Counted from the stretch's first letter, positions 24,692 to 34,889 are shown. The stretch: 64,000 nucleotides of DNA from Actinomycetes bacterium (GCA_023418505.1 JAEZZR010000007.1:62001-126000), one strand, 5' to 3'. Program-made: numbers and translations. Notes: generated by a model from the sequence alone, not told the origin.

Positions 24692-26263
24692 CTACTTTTT
24701 ACCCCCGAGTAGCGCATCCACAAAGCCTTCCACCTCGAATGGCGCCAAGTGATCCGCACCTTCACCAAGGCCCACCAGCTTCACTGGGACACCGAGTTCA
24801 TGCTGCACCTGGAAGACGATGCCACCCTTGGCCGTACCATCCAACTTGGTCAGAGCCACACCGGTGATGTCCACTACATCACGGAAGGTACGCGCCTGCG
24901 CCAGACCGTTTTGTCCCACAGTGGCGTCTAGAACCAGAATTACCTCGTCTACCTGGGATTTCTTTTCCACTACACGCTTGATCTTATCCAGCTGATCCAT
25001 CAAACCTGTTTTGGTGTGCAGACGCCCAGCGGTATCGATCATCACCACATCAGAGCCTACCTCGATGCCATGGCTCACCGCGTCGAAAGCAACAGAGGCT
25101 GGATCTGCCCCTTCCTTGCCGCGCACAGTGGCAGCACCTACACGACGTCCCCACGCTTCCAGTTGGTCGGCTGCAGCTGCACGGAAGGTATCGGCAGCAC
25201 CCAGCACCACATCGTGGCCTTGGGCTACCAGCACACGCGCTAACTTGCCGGTGGTGGTGGTTTTACCCGTGCCGTTGACACCAACCACCAAAATCACCGC
25301 TGGCTTACCCTCATGTGGCAATGCACGGATAGAGCGCTCCATCGACGGCTGGCATTCCTCGATTAGCACCTCACGCAGCATGGCACGAGCGTGCGCTTCA
25401 GACTCCACCCCTTCGCTGGCAATCCGGTGCCGGAGCTTTTCGACGACGGTCATCGTCGTTTCGGCGCCAAGATCGGCCATGATCAAGGTGTCTTCGATTT
25501 CTTCCCAAGCATCTTCATCCAGATCCCCTGCCCCTAAGATGCCGAGCACTGATTGGCCGATTGCCGATTGCGAACGCGACAGCCGACCGCGCAAGCGCTG
25601 CAAGCGTCCTTCTGCTGGCTCAATCTCGTCCAGCTGCACTTCCTGTGGCGCTGGCTGCGCTTCTGCTTCGGGTTGCTGTTCCGGCGCGGGAACTTTTGCT
25701 TCAGGTTCCGTTGGGTCTGCAGTTTCCTCGAACGCAGCTGCCGGAGCTTCCGGCACACCTTCTGCTTCTGCAGCAGCTTCGGCTACCTCGGCTTCGGTTG
25801 CCCCGGCGATCGGTTGTGGGCTGGCATCTTCGGTGCCTTCGATAACAACCGACTCTGGAGTTTCAGGCTTGTCAGCAGTGTCTTCAATCTCTACAGCTTC
25901 AGGCTCAACATCTGCAGGCGGCTCTTGTTCTACTGGCAGTTGCTGTTCAAGGGGCTGCTCCTGCGGAAGCGCCTGCTCCGGCGGAAGCGGCTGCTCCTGC
26001 TGTGGCTGTCGATCCAACCGCTGGCCTGGTAGCACTTCCTTTTCCGGCTCGTCACGGTGTGCCGGAGCGAAATTAAAACCGCTTTGTGCTTGGTAGTTAC
26101 CGGACTTCTCTAGCTGCGTCAGCGCTTCAGGCTCGGTCTTTTCCTCGAAAGAAATGGTGTTTTTCTTTCGTCGGGAGTATCCAATCGCCAAAACGATCGC
26201 AATCAGAACCACGATTGCGATGACAATAGCCAGAATTAGGTAACTAGTTTCCATAGCTGCCAT
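24692..26263 (-). CDS. ftsY: Signal recognition particle receptor FtsY
   Basis: 523 residues. An N-terminal membrane helix (about 5-27, ILAIVIAIVVLIAIVLAIGY), then an acidic Pro/Glu/Gln/Ala-rich A domain of some 180 residues with an 18-bp-derived repeat, then the NG domain: VVGVNGTGKTTTTGKLA (P-loop), DTAGRLHTK, ALTKLDGTAKGG. Receptor for Ffh-ribosome complexes at the membrane. Membrane helix plus long linker is the actinobacterial FtsY form. Followed by its own terminator. Confidence 0.97.
   Translation of the reverse strand: MAAMETSYLILAIVIAIVVLIAIVLAIGYSRRKKNTISFEEKTEPEALTQLEKSGNYQAQSGFNFAPAHRDEPEKEVLPGQRLDRQPQQEQPLPPEQALPQEQPLEQQLPVEQEPPADVEPEAVEIEDTADKPETPESVVIEGTEDASPQPIAGATEAEVAEAAAEAEGVPEAPAAAFEETADPTEPEAKVPAPEQQPEAEAQPAPQEVQLDEIEPAEGRLQRLRGRLSRSQSAIGQSVLGILGAGDLDEDAWEEIEDTLIMADLGAETTMTVVEKLRHRIASEGVESEAHARAMLREVLIEECQPSMERSIRALPHEGKPAVILVVGVNGTGKTTTTGKLARVLVAQGHDVVLGAADTFRAAAADQLEAWGRRVGAATVRGKEGADPASVAFDAVSHGIEVGSDVVMIDTAGRLHTKTGLMDQLDKIKRVVEKKSQVDEVILVLDATVGQNGLAQARTFRDVVDITGVALTKLDGTAKGGIVFQVQHELGVPVKLVGLGEGADHLAPFEVEGFVDALLGGKK
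25955..26008. repeat. 18-bp imperfect tandem repeat in the FtsY linker
   Basis: Three consecutive 18-base units (25955-25972, 25973-25990, 25991-26008) starting CTGCTCC. In frame they encode Gln/Pro/Glu-rich hexapeptides of the A domain. Confidence 0.8.
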
Positions 26264-26304
26264 GGTAACGCAGCCCCCGTAACCGGCAGCTCAGAGTGAA
26301 ACCG

Positions 26305-27423
26305 TTATGCGATTCGATCGTCTTTAGCTAGACGACGCAATGGCACGCGCAGCCGTCGCCAAGCTAAAACCGCTCCCGTAAAACCAACGCCAAGATATAC
26401 CGCCAACGCAGCCAACCAGCCACGACCGGGCGTCGTTTCTGCGCGTTGATACTTGGGCTCCCTGCCGGTGTCACCCCAAACGCCGAAGTTATCAGTAACG
26501 GAGCGAGGTGTTTCAGTGAGTTCTTGTTGCAATTGCTCGCAGGTAGACGCGCGTTGGTCTGATTCCTGTGGTTTGGCGTTGGCTTGCATCAGCAGCATGC
26601 GTCCCCAAGTGGTAGGACTGTCGCCGAAACTTCCCGTGGGCAACGCGTCGGAAAGCAATAACAACGGCTGCCCGTAGAGCAACCACCCCACGCGGTGTGG
26701 CTGTACGGAGGTATCTTCGCGGGTGACAACCTCGCACCACTGCTCGGTGGGAACCGCGCCGTAATCCTCTACGGAATAATCGGTGATTTGTGCGACGGGG
26801 CGTTGTTCGTTGGTTGCGGTGAAAGGCAGGCTCATCAGCACCACGATCGGAATGCCGATGAGGACGGCGACGAGCACCAAGTAGCTCATCAGCGTAGAAG
26901 CAACCGGACCGGCCGCAATCGCGGAGAACCCCAGCGCCATCACACATACTGCAAGCAACACCAGTGCGACGACTACCAACCCCAGCACGAGATCCCACCA
27001 GCGAATGTCACCGAATGCCAACAAACCCAACAGCACTGGCAGGCTGACCACCAAGAACAGCAATGAAGCAAACCAGGCTGCCAATAGCTTCGCAATCACC
27101 AGCTGATGGGCTTTTACCGGCGTGGCCTGCACTAATGCGAGAACGCCATCACGGCGGTCGCCATTAATTGCGGTAGCTGCGAGTGCTGGAGCAATCACTA
27201 AGCCGACTAGCATCAGAATCAGAAGGTTGAAGCCAGCGATCGCACCGGCGGCATCAGGCTCTTCGACGCCGGGAATATTCGGCTGATTGGCCTGTACGTA
27301 TCCGAATTGCAACGCCACAAGACCAAGCAGCACTACCAGCCACAGACCAAGTGCCCAGCGCCATTTAGACGAGCGCAAGCGTTGCGTTAGTTCGAGTTGG
27401 AAGACGGTATAGATTTCACGCAT
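26305..27423 (-). CDS. ABC-2 type exporter permease
   Basis: 372 residues, six membrane helices. Helix 1 is at about residue 24-44, a gap of short loops contains the conserved AATAINGDRRDGVLALVQATPVKAHQLVIAKLLA coupling region (residues about 85-115), and a large extracytoplasmic domain of roughly 120 residues lies between helices 5 and 6. Its ATG overlaps the stop of the ATPase gene (TGATG), so the two are one transporter. Substrate unknown. Confidence 0.88.
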   Translation of the reverse strand: MREIYTVFQLELTQRLRSSKWRWALGLWLVVLLGLVALQFGYVQANQPNIPGVEEPDAAGAIAGFNLLILMLVGLVIAPALAATAINGDRRDGVLALVQATPVKAHQLVIAKLLAAWFASLLFLVVSLPVLLGLLAFGDIRWWDLVLGLVVVALVLLAVCVMALGFSAIAAGPVASTLMSYLVLVAVLIGIPIVVLMSLPFTATNEQRPVAQITDYSVEDYGAVPTEQWCEVVTREDTSVQPHRVGWLLYGQPLLLLSDALPTGSFGDSPTTWGRMLLMQANAKPQESDQRASTCEQLQQELTETPRSVTDNFGVWGDTGREPKYQRAETTPGRGWLAALAVYLGVGFTGAVLAWRRLRVPLRRLAKDDRIA

Positions 27424-28502
27424 CAGGCACCACCAAAGTAGCGGGATTCTAAGGATTGCCGTGAAAAGTGCACTACTGGTACGCCATGCGCCACTGCGTC
27501 GCTGATTAGCTGTGGGGCGACGTCCGCCGTAGTGAAAATCTGCACCGTGGCTACCCCGGGCAGCTGGCGAATCTCTTGGACGGATTCAGCGGTAATCGGG
27601 CGGATTGAGTCGCGGAATTTGCTAGCATCCGCCCAGCGCTGCAGCGCCGCAGGGTTACTACTGGCCAAGATCCAGGGGTGATTGGTGGCTGTCAGTAGAG
27701 TTGTTGGCTGATGCGTGTGCTGGCCAGAAAACATTTCATGCGGTTCCACCGGATCCAGTGCAGCCGATCCGGATCGACTGCCCGCCAGATCAGTGCTGCT
27801 GGACGCAGTCCGCCCGGCGCGCATCATCACGATGTCGTCGACGATGTGTTCGAGCTCGGGCAGGATATGGGAGCTCACCAAGATCGTGGTGCCGGCTTCT
27901 GCGCGGGTTTTCAAACTTTTCCGTAGTGCTAAGCGTGATTCCGGATCCATGCCCGAAGCCGGCTCGTCGAGCAGTAACACGGGTGGATTATGAATCAGTG
28001 CGCGGGCAAGCGAGAGCCGTTGCTTTTGACCTCGGGAGAGTACGCGTACGCGTTTAGTGGCAAATTCTTCCAGTGCTACTTCATGTAATAGCCTGTCGAT
28101 CCGCTCGTTGACCTCCTGCGTGGTCAGTTCATGCTGCACGTCGTATAGCGCCGCAAAGTGCGCGAGGATTTCTCGCGCGGTCAGGGTTTCCCACATGCCC
28201 ACGCTATCGGGCATCCAACCGATCGCAGCCCGGGCCGCACCGCCGTCGATAGCTAGATCATGCCCGGCGACGCGGATCTCGCCGTGATCCGGGGCGAGCA
28301 ATCCGGCGAGCATCAGCATCAACGTTGTCTTGCCACACCCATTGGGGCCAACCAGCCCCACAATTGAACCACGCGGGATTGCAAGATCTACGTGATCGAC
28401 GGCTACGTGGTCACCGAAGGTACGTCGCACCCCGGCGGCATAAATACTGGCCTTGGACACGCCGAAGTTGCTGGAATCAGCACCTACCGCCCTGCTACTC
28501 AC
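27423..28502 (-). CDS. ABC transporter ATP-binding protein
   Basis: 359 residues from the GTG at 28502, which has a GGTGG site five bases upstream and overlaps the smc stop as GTGAGTAG; a GTG at 28523 is also open. Walker A GPNGCGKTTLML, signature LSRGQKQRLSLARAL and Walker B VLLLDEPASGMDPES are intact. After the H-loop the protein has a C-terminal domain of about 130 residues (from ASSNPAALQRW), as in exporters whose ATPases carry a regulatory tail. Works with the permease next to it. Confidence 0.88.
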   Translation of the reverse strand: MSSRAVGADSSNFGVSKASIYAAGVRRTFGDHVAVDHVDLAIPRGSIVGLVGPNGCGKTTLMLMLAGLLAPDHGEIRVAGHDLAIDGGAARAAIGWMPDSVGMWETLTAREILAHFAALYDVQHELTTQEVNERIDRLLHEVALEEFATKRVRVLSRGQKQRLSLARALIHNPPVLLLDEPASGMDPESRLALRKSLKTRAEAGTTILVSSHILPELEHIVDDIVMMRAGRTASSSTDLAGSRSGSAALDPVEPHEMFSGQHTHQPTTLLTATNHPWILASSNPAALQRWADASKFRDSIRPITAESVQEIRQLPGVATVQIFTTADVAPQLISDAVAHGVPVVHFSRQSLESRYFGGA

Positions 28503-31500
28503 CGGAGCCACCAGTCCGTTCACTATCAGGCGCCATCCGCTGCGAGATCACCCGGGTAATACCGTCGCCAGCCATAGTCACACCATAGAGTACATTCGCC
28601 TCATCCATGGTGGGCTTCTGGTGTGTGATCACAATTAGCTGGCTGGTTTCGCGCAATTGGCGCAGCAGGTTGATCAAGCGGCGCAGGTTGACGTCGTCAA
28701 GCGCTGCTTCTACCTCGTCGAGCACATAGAACGGGCTCGGCCGGGCGCGGAAGATCGCAACGAGCATTGCAAGGGTGGTCAGTGACTTCTCGCCGCCAGA
28801 CAGCAGCGAGAGCCGCTTGACCTTCTTCCCCGGCGGACGCGCCTCAACCTCGATACCAGTGGTGAGCATATCGTCCGGCTCTGTAAGTACCAGCCGCCCC
28901 TCGCCACCCGGGAACAACGTGGCAAATACCTTCGGAAACTCCGCTTCCACATCGCGCCATGCATCGGTAAACAGCTGCAAAATTGTGGCATCCACCTCGG
29001 CGACCACATCAAATAAATCCTGACGCGCCTGCTTCACATCCGCCAGCTGCGTGGACAAGAACGTGTAGCGCTCCTCCATCGCCTTGTATTCCTCCAAGGC
29101 AAGAGGATTGACTTTGCCTAGCACGCGCAGGTCTTTTTCTGCTTGACGACGGGTTTTCTCCACTGCAGCGCGGTCGAAGGGCTCTCCGTCAGGCATTGGG
29201 TGGTCGGGGTGGTAGCTAGCCAACAGATCCTCAATGGCAATGCCCAGCTGCGTAGTGATGTGCTCTTGAGCTTGGCCTAGTCGTACATTGGCCTCGGCTT
29301 TAGCGATGTCATTGTTATGCACTGCTTCGGCCAGCGTTTTCGTACGCGCCTGTGCCTGCTGTGACTGTTGTTGCGCCTGCTGCAGCGCAGCCGAGAGCTG
29401 TTTGCGCTGACTATCCAGCTCTTCTCGCTTAGCTGCTGTTGCGTGAGCGACAATTTCGGCACGCCCATGCAGACCGTCGGCAAGCTCCGAAACGGTAGTC
29501 GACAACAATCGCACCCGTTCCTTGCGTGCCTGCGCCTGCTGATGATGCGCCTGCGCTTGACGCTGCATTTGCGCTTGACGACGCAGCCGCTCGGCCTTAC
29601 CCCGCACCGCCTGGAATCGTTCTTCGGCGGTACGCAGCGCCAGACGCGCCTCGGTTTCCATCGCTCGCACCTGCGCAAGGGTCTCTGCCGCACGATCGCG
29701 TTGTTCAGTGGAGGGTTCGTGATCTTCAGGCACTTCGTCTTCGGCCAGCGTGAGGCGCTGTTGCACGTCGTGAAGTTCTTGCCGCAGCTTGTCGACGCGC
29801 TTTAATGACGTTGCCAAGCGTTCCTCAGAGCGCGACGAGCCTTCTACCACCGCAGCCAAATCCGTCTGCGCCCGCGAGAGATTATTGCAATAAACGGTGA
29901 TCTCGTGCTGCTTTTCCCGCAATGCAGCACGGGCACTCGCCACGGCGGTACGGCTATCCTCTTCAGCGCTGACGGCACCGGCAACCGTGCCTTGCAAGTC
30001 TTCCAATTTCGCGGTGGCTTCATCGCGGGCAATGGTGGCTTGTTCAATCGCACCGGTAAGTGCCACCGGGTTTTGTTGCGCGGTCGTTCTGGCTGTGGTG
30101 GCAATCCAGCCGGCACCGTATAGCGTGCCGTCAGCCGTGGCTGCGCGCAGCCGTTGATCGTTGGTTACTACCGTTTGAGCAGTCTCAGGGGAATCAGCCA
30201 ACACCACATCGACGAGTACAGCGACGACACCCAATGGCAATTCGGATTCTTTGGCTTGGTCTGCAGTGCTCTGTTCCGACTTACCGCAGTTCAGTGCATC
30301 CAACGCCCACTGGCACCCCGCCGGCAGTTGCGCATCTAACCGCCACCCGGAAACCAGTTTCGGATCAACGATGACAGCATTACCGGCATCTGCTTCGGCC
30401 AACGAAGTCGCAGCGGTCGCAGTCCCGACTTCTTTCGTCGCCACTACGGCTGTACTTAACGGCCCCAATGCCGCAGCAATAGCACCACGCCACTGCTGGG
30501 CTACTTGTAGTTGCTCCGCCAAGGCAGCAAAGTCATATTTCTGTTGCAGCCAACCAGCACCATCAGACTGCGCTGCAGTGCGGGTTGCTTCGAGTGCTTC
30601 AATACGCGCACTTTGCCGGGCGATTTCTCGATCTAGCTCGCGTTGTTGTTCCCGTAACCGTGCGACTCGCTTGGCTGCTGCCTGCTGCTCGGCTTCTGCC
30701 TGCGCAAAGTTTTCAGTTAGCTCCGGCAGTACCAATTCATTTTCTGCCAAAGCCTCGGCGGCTTCTTCCACAATCGCTTCAGCTTCGTCGCGACGCTCGG
30801 TGGCTTCAGCGCGAAATTCACCGAGCCGCTCGGCCTCTTCTTCTGCCGACTGCAAGCGCGCATTTAAGGACTCTTCAGCAGCACTGAGCCGCACCAGCCC
30901 CTCCCGGCGATCAGCGATAGCTTGCAGCTGTGCTCGATGCCGCTTTTCCGCGTCGTTGGCTTCCTCAATGGCTTCAGCTAACGATTCGCGGATCGTCTCC
31001 AACCGGGATTCAGCCTGTTCTTGGTTGGCCGCAAGCTCATCTTCTTCTGCCTGGGCTTCTTCGGCTCTGGCATCGAGCTGATCTGGATCCGGCCCCGACC
31101 ACGGCACGAATGCTTGTGCTTGAGCTCGGTCAGCTGCGATTCGGCTGGTCGCTTGGATCCGTTCCGAGAGCGCCGAAATTTGGAACCACAACTCGCGGGC
31201 GTGCTCAGCTTTGGGTTCTACTTCTGCGAGCTGGTCGCTGAGTTCACCGGCTTGCGCTTGGGCAATTTCTAGATCGGCCTCGGCTGCTTCTAATTGCTCG
31301 GCAACTACTCGATGACGTTGGTTGACGTCCGCTAACGACGCTTCCAATTCCACATAATCGGCTGCCGCTAACCGCAATTTCGCATCACGTAACTGGGCTT
31401 GCACGGTTTGCGCCCGACGCGCAGCTTCTGCTTGACGCGCCAGTGGCTTTAACTGCCGGCTGAGCTCGCCAGTTAAGTCCTCCAAGCGATCCAGATTCGC

Positions 31501-32055
31501 CTGCATCGACGTTAGTTTCCGCTGTGCCTTTTCTTTGCGCCGACGGTGCTTCAATACGCCAGCAGCTTCTTCAATAAAGGCACGTCGCTCTTCCGGGCGA
31601 GCTTCCAAAATCTGCGAAAGACGACCTTGGCCTACGATGATGTGCATCTCCCGGCCGATGCCAGAATCAGACAGCAGCTCTTGTACATCCATCAACCGGC
31701 AGCGCGAGCCATTGATCTCGTATTCACTAGCCCCATCACGGAACATCCGGCGGGTAACCGATACCTCTTGATATTGAATCGGCAATGCGCCATCGGAGTT
31801 ATCGATGGTCAGTGTAACTTCGGCGCGCCCCAAAGGCTTTCTGCCGGACGTACCGGCAAAGATGACATCTTCCATCTTGCCGCCGCGCAGCGTCTTCGCA
31901 CCTTGTTCGCCCATTACCCAGGCCAACGCGTCTACGACGTTGGATTTTCCGGAACCGTTTGGGCCGACGACGGCACAGATTCCGGGTTCGAATTTCAGTG
32001 TCGTCGCAGACGCAAAGGATTTAAAGCCTTTGAGAGTCAGCGATTTTAGGTGCAC
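28495..32055 (-). CDS. smc: Chromosome segregation protein SMC
   Basis: 1186 residues. N-terminal Walker A (GPNGSGKSNVVDALAW), about 320 residues of coiled coil, a hinge domain (about 500-650), a second coiled coil and the C-terminal ABC signature LSGGEKSLTTLAML with Walker B FYVLDEVEAALDD. Forms the condensin ring with ScpA/ScpB, which are not encoded nearby. Hydrophilic coils are rich in Gln, Ala and Glu. Upstream is acyP; downstream the ABC ATPase begins inside its last codons. Confidence 0.97.
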   Translation of the reverse strand: MHLKSLTLKGFKSFASATTLKFEPGICAVVGPNGSGKSNVVDALAWVMGEQGAKTLRGGKMEDVIFAGTSGRKPLGRAEVTLTIDNSDGALPIQYQEVSVTRRMFRDGASEYEINGSRCRLMDVQELLSDSGIGREMHIIVGQGRLSQILEARPEERRAFIEEAAGVLKHRRRKEKAQRKLTSMQANLDRLEDLTGELSRQLKPLARQAEAARRAQTVQAQLRDAKLRLAAADYVELEASLADVNQRHRVVAEQLEAAEADLEIAQAQAGELSDQLAEVEPKAEHARELWFQISALSERIQATSRIAADRAQAQAFVPWSGPDPDQLDARAEEAQAEEDELAANQEQAESRLETIRESLAEAIEEANDAEKRHRAQLQAIADRREGLVRLSAAEESLNARLQSAEEEAERLGEFRAEATERRDEAEAIVEEAAEALAENELVLPELTENFAQAEAEQQAAAKRVARLREQQRELDREIARQSARIEALEATRTAAQSDGAGWLQQKYDFAALAEQLQVAQQWRGAIAAALGPLSTAVVATKEVGTATAATSLAEADAGNAVIVDPKLVSGWRLDAQLPAGCQWALDALNCGKSEQSTADQAKESELPLGVVAVLVDVVLADSPETAQTVVTNDQRLRAATADGTLYGAGWIATTARTTAQQNPVALTGAIEQATIARDEATAKLEDLQGTVAGAVSAEEDSRTAVASARAALREKQHEITVYCNNLSRAQTDLAAVVEGSSRSEERLATSLKRVDKLRQELHDVQQRLTLAEDEVPEDHEPSTEQRDRAAETLAQVRAMETEARLALRTAEERFQAVRGKAERLRRQAQMQRQAQAHHQQAQARKERVRLLSTTVSELADGLHGRAEIVAHATAAKREELDSQRKQLSAALQQAQQQSQQAQARTKTLAEAVHNNDIAKAEANVRLGQAQEHITTQLGIAIEDLLASYHPDHPMPDGEPFDRAAVEKTRRQAEKDLRVLGKVNPLALEEYKAMEERYTFLSTQLADVKQARQDLFDVVAEVDATILQLFTDAWRDVEAEFPKVFATLFPGGEGRLVLTEPDDMLTTGIEVEARPPGKKVKRLSLLSGGEKSLTTLAMLVAIFRARPSPFYVLDEVEAALDDVNLRRLINLLRQLRETSQLIVITHQKPTMDEANVLYGVTMAGDGITRVISQRMAPDSERTGGSGE

Positions 32056-32101
32056 AAACCCGGTATCTTACACACTTCTATTGCGAACTAATTCGCCGTG
32101 C

Positions 32102-32446
32102 TTACTTGCAAATGAAGTTTGTATAGCTGCCCTGGGCATCCACTAAGTCTGCAACCACGTTTTCCACATTGCCCGGGGTGTGGTCGCTTTTCAGCCAGCG
32201 GTACAGCTCGGTGCAAGCCAACTTAGTGCCCTCGGCTTTGACCAACACCCGGCCATCGGGGTAGTTCTTCGCATATCCAGTCAAGCCAAGTTCTAGCGCT
32301 TGGGCTCTGGTAGACCAGCGAAACCCAACGCCTTGCACGCGGCCGTGTACCCAGGCAACCAGACGAGCTTCTGGCACGGCACCTCCATCGGCAGTACCGT
32401 CCTGTACTTCGTCGTTGGCGCGGACTTCGTGATTGTTATTAGTCAT
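32102..32446 (-). CDS. acyP: Acylphosphatase
   Basis: 114 residues. Hydrolyses acyl phosphates. The acylphosphatase domain starts near residue 28 with VHGRVQGVGFRWSTR (catalytic Arg in GFR) and has AKNYPDGRVLV with the catalytic Asn. About 25 hydrophilic residues precede it. Start overlaps the symporter stop as ATGACTAA, so it is probably translated by coupling. Confidence 0.92.
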   Translation of the reverse strand: MTNNNHEVRANDEVQDGTADGGAVPEARLVAWVHGRVQGVGFRWSTRAQALELGLTGYAKNYPDGRVLVKAEGTKLACTELYRWLKSDHTPGNVENVVADLVDAQGSYTNFICK

Positions 32447-33944
32447 GAGCTGCTAATCCGATTTGTTGGCGCTTTTTCTGATCTTCGGGCGCCGGAACGG
32501 TCATTGGATCGCTGCCATCCCAGCACTCAATTCGATCATAACCACGTACGTTTGGCAGGTCATCGCGGTGGAATACCGGATTGATGCCCAGTGCCTTTTG
32601 CTTCGAGTAATTGCTTAGCAAAGCCACTGCCACACCACCCAGTGGCAAAATCGCCACGATGTTCACAGTTGCCATTGCAGCGGAGAATACGTCGGCAAGT
32701 ACCCATACCAGTGGCACGGAACCAATCGCACCTCCGACGACGCACAGCACCACCAGCACACGCACGATTGGCAGAGCTGCGGCAGACTTCGTCAAGAATG
32801 GCACGTTTGCCTCTGCGTAGTAATAGTTACCCAAAATGGAGGAAAACGCGAGGAAGAAGATGATGACCGTCACCGCGTGGGTCGCCCAGGCGCCAAGCTC
32901 TGCGGAAAGCGCGGACTGCGTCAAGGTAGTGCCTTCTGCCCCGGAACCGTAAGTGGGGTTCGACAGCAAAATGATGACGGCGGTGATGGTACATACCACC
33001 AGGGTGTCGAAGTAGACGCCCAAGGTCTGAATCAAACCCTGCTTGCATGGGTGCGAAACGGAGGCCGTTGCTGCCGCATTCGGCGTAGAACCCATACCTG
33101 CTTCGTTCGAGAACAAACCACGGCGCGCACCCATCATGATTTCGGTACCCAAACCACCAGCGGCAATCTCGCGGAAACCGAAGGCATATTCGAAGATCAA
33201 CGCGATCATCTCTGGGACGCGGGAAGCATTCATGATCAGCACGGCAAGACCGATGATGATGTACAGCACGGCCATTACTGGCACGATCACCTGAGTGAGC
33301 TTCGAAATGCGCTGTACACCACCGAAGATGATCACACCGGCAACGGCTGCGAGAACCAGGCCGATGATGGTGCGGGATTCGATGGAGTCATTGCCTGTCG
33401 ACGACGCAACTGCGGCCGTAATCGAGTTCGACTGCACCGCATTGAACACAAAGCCGTAGGTGAAGGTAATCGCCAATGCGAAAAGGACAGCCATCCAGCG
33501 CCACCGCGGTCCTAGGCCTCGGGTGATGTAGTAAGCCGGGCCACCAATGTAGGAATCCTTACCACGGATTTTGTACAGCTGTGCCAGTGTGGATTCTACG
33601 AAGCTGGTCGCACCACCGACGATGGCCAGCATCCACATCCAGAACACAGCACCAGGGCCGCCGGTAGTGATCGCCACCGCGACGCCGGCGACGTTGCCGG
33701 TACCCACGCGTGAGGCGGCAGAAATCGTGAAGGCTTTGAAGGCCGAAATGCCCTTCACACCAGGGGAAACATCTGATGGTTTCTCCTTGATTGCGCGGAA
33801 CATTTCTGGGACATATCGCACCTGGACAACCAGCGTGCGGAAACCGAAGTAAATACCTGCTCCGACCAGCAGGAAAATCATGAAAATCCAGTACGGTTCG
33901 ATCAGTTTATTGATCACGTCCGCAGCGTTGTCCATCCAGGTCAT
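32439..33944 (-). CDS. Sodium:alanine/glycine symporter (AGCS family)
   Basis: 501 residues with about eleven membrane helices. AGCS hallmarks are visible: GIYFGFRTLVVQVRYVPEM, GTGNVAGVAVAITTGGPGAVFWMW, ESTLAQLYKIR and the GLFSNEAGMGSTPNAAA motif. Imports alanine or glycine with Na+. Located ten bases after mutM in the opposite operon order (mutM upstream) and followed by acyP with an eight-base overlap. Confidence 0.93.
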   Translation of the reverse strand: MTWMDNAADVINKLIEPYWIFMIFLLVGAGIYFGFRTLVVQVRYVPEMFRAIKEKPSDVSPGVKGISAFKAFTISAASRVGTGNVAGVAVAITTGGPGAVFWMWMLAIVGGATSFVESTLAQLYKIRGKDSYIGGPAYYITRGLGPRWRWMAVLFALAITFTYGFVFNAVQSNSITAAVASSTGNDSIESRTIIGLVLAAVAGVIIFGGVQRISKLTQVIVPVMAVLYIIIGLAVLIMNASRVPEMIALIFEYAFGFREIAAGGLGTEIMMGARRGLFSNEAGMGSTPNAAATASVSHPCKQGLIQTLGVYFDTLVVCTITAVIILLSNPTYGSGAEGTTLTQSALSAELGAWATHAVTVIIFFLAFSSILGNYYYAEANVPFLTKSAAALPIVRVLVVLCVVGGAIGSVPLVWVLADVFSAAMATVNIVAILPLGGVAVALLSNYSKQKALGINPVFHRDDLPNVRGYDRIECWDGSDPMTVPAPEDQKKRQQIGLAAHD

Positions 33945-33953
33945 AGCGATAGC

Positions 33954-34883
33954 TTATCCTTGCTGGCACAGTGGACAGAAATAACTGCTTCGGTTACCCC
34001 AGCGTTGCCTTGCAATGGGGGTATCGCACCTCTTGCAGGGCTTGCCTTCCCGGCCATAAACATTGAGGTTAAGGGCGAAATATCCACTATCACCCATGAC
34101 GTTGACATACAGCTCGTCGAAACTAGTACCCCCGGCGGCAATCGCTTCGGTAAGCACTTCCTGGCCGTGTTCGAGTAGCTGAATAATGGCCTCGATTGAC
34201 AGCTGATTCGCCAAGGTTTCGCCGGGAAGACCCGCGCGGAAGAGCATTTCGTCGCAGTAGATATTGCCAATGCCGCTAACAACAGATTGATCCAACAGCA
34301 CACGCTTAATACTGCTGCGCTTTTTGCGGATCTTTTCGGCCAGCTCTGCGAGCTCAAGGTGCGGCTCTAATAAATCTGGGGCGATGTGTTTAGCTATCGA
34401 CGGCACCAGCAAACCGTGAGAGTGCACCATCGGTGCAGCCAGTAGCCACCCGAAGGTGCGTTGATCTTGGAAATAGAGCGTCAGTGGCTGCTGATCCACC
34501 TGATTGGTCAGCTCAAAGATGGCTCGTGTGTGCTTGGTAGCCATCGTGGTGGTGGTCTCTGGGGTGGCCACTCGTAGTTGGCCACTCATACCCAGGTGTA
34601 CCGCTAACGCCAATTCGGGCTGTCCGGCCAGAGTGAGCCAAAGGAACTTCCCTCGGCGCGCTGTGCCAGTGATTTCGCGGCCTTCTACCAGATTCGTAAA
34701 TATGGATTGCGGCGTTTGTGCCGGCGCTGCCGAATTTACCGGCGCTTCGCTAGCACCAAAATCTACCAACTCTTGGCGTCGGATAGCGCGATCATGGACA
34801 TGATGCACTCTATCGATAGTGGTGCCAGCAACATAGGAATCTAGCCCTAGGCGGATAGTTTCCACTTCCGGTAATTCAGGCAT
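33954..34883 (-). CDS. mutM: Formamidopyrimidine-DNA glycosylase
   Basis: 309 residues, a little longer than usual because of an Ala/Pro-rich insertion near residue 45-55. Removes oxidised purines. Catalytic PELPEVETI start, H2TH domain (SVVSGIGNIYCDEMLF) and C-terminal zinc finger with CKRC and CPLC. Located after rnc, gap six bases. Confidence 0.96.
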   Translation of the reverse strand: MPELPEVETIRLGLDSYVAGTTIDRVHHVHDRAIRRQELVDFGASEAPVNSAAPAQTPQSIFTNLVEGREITGTARRGKFLWLTLAGQPELALAVHLGMSGQLRVATPETTTTMATKHTRAIFELTNQVDQQPLTLYFQDQRTFGWLLAAPMVHSHGLLVPSIAKHIAPDLLEPHLELAELAEKIRKKRSSIKRVLLDQSVVSGIGNIYCDEMLFRAGLPGETLANQLSIEAIIQLLEHGQEVLTEAIAAGGTSFDELYVNVMGDSGYFALNLNVYGREGKPCKRCDTPIARQRWGNRSSYFCPLCQQG

Positions 34884-34889
34884 GTGCTT

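Noticed and set aside
25011..26096. Plus-strand open frame of 361 codons rich in Ser/Ala/Gly
   Set aside because: Mirror of the Pro/Glu/Ala-rich ftsY frame; low complexity only.
32877..33515. Plus-strand open frame of 212 codons
   Set aside because: Antisense to the AGCS symporter.
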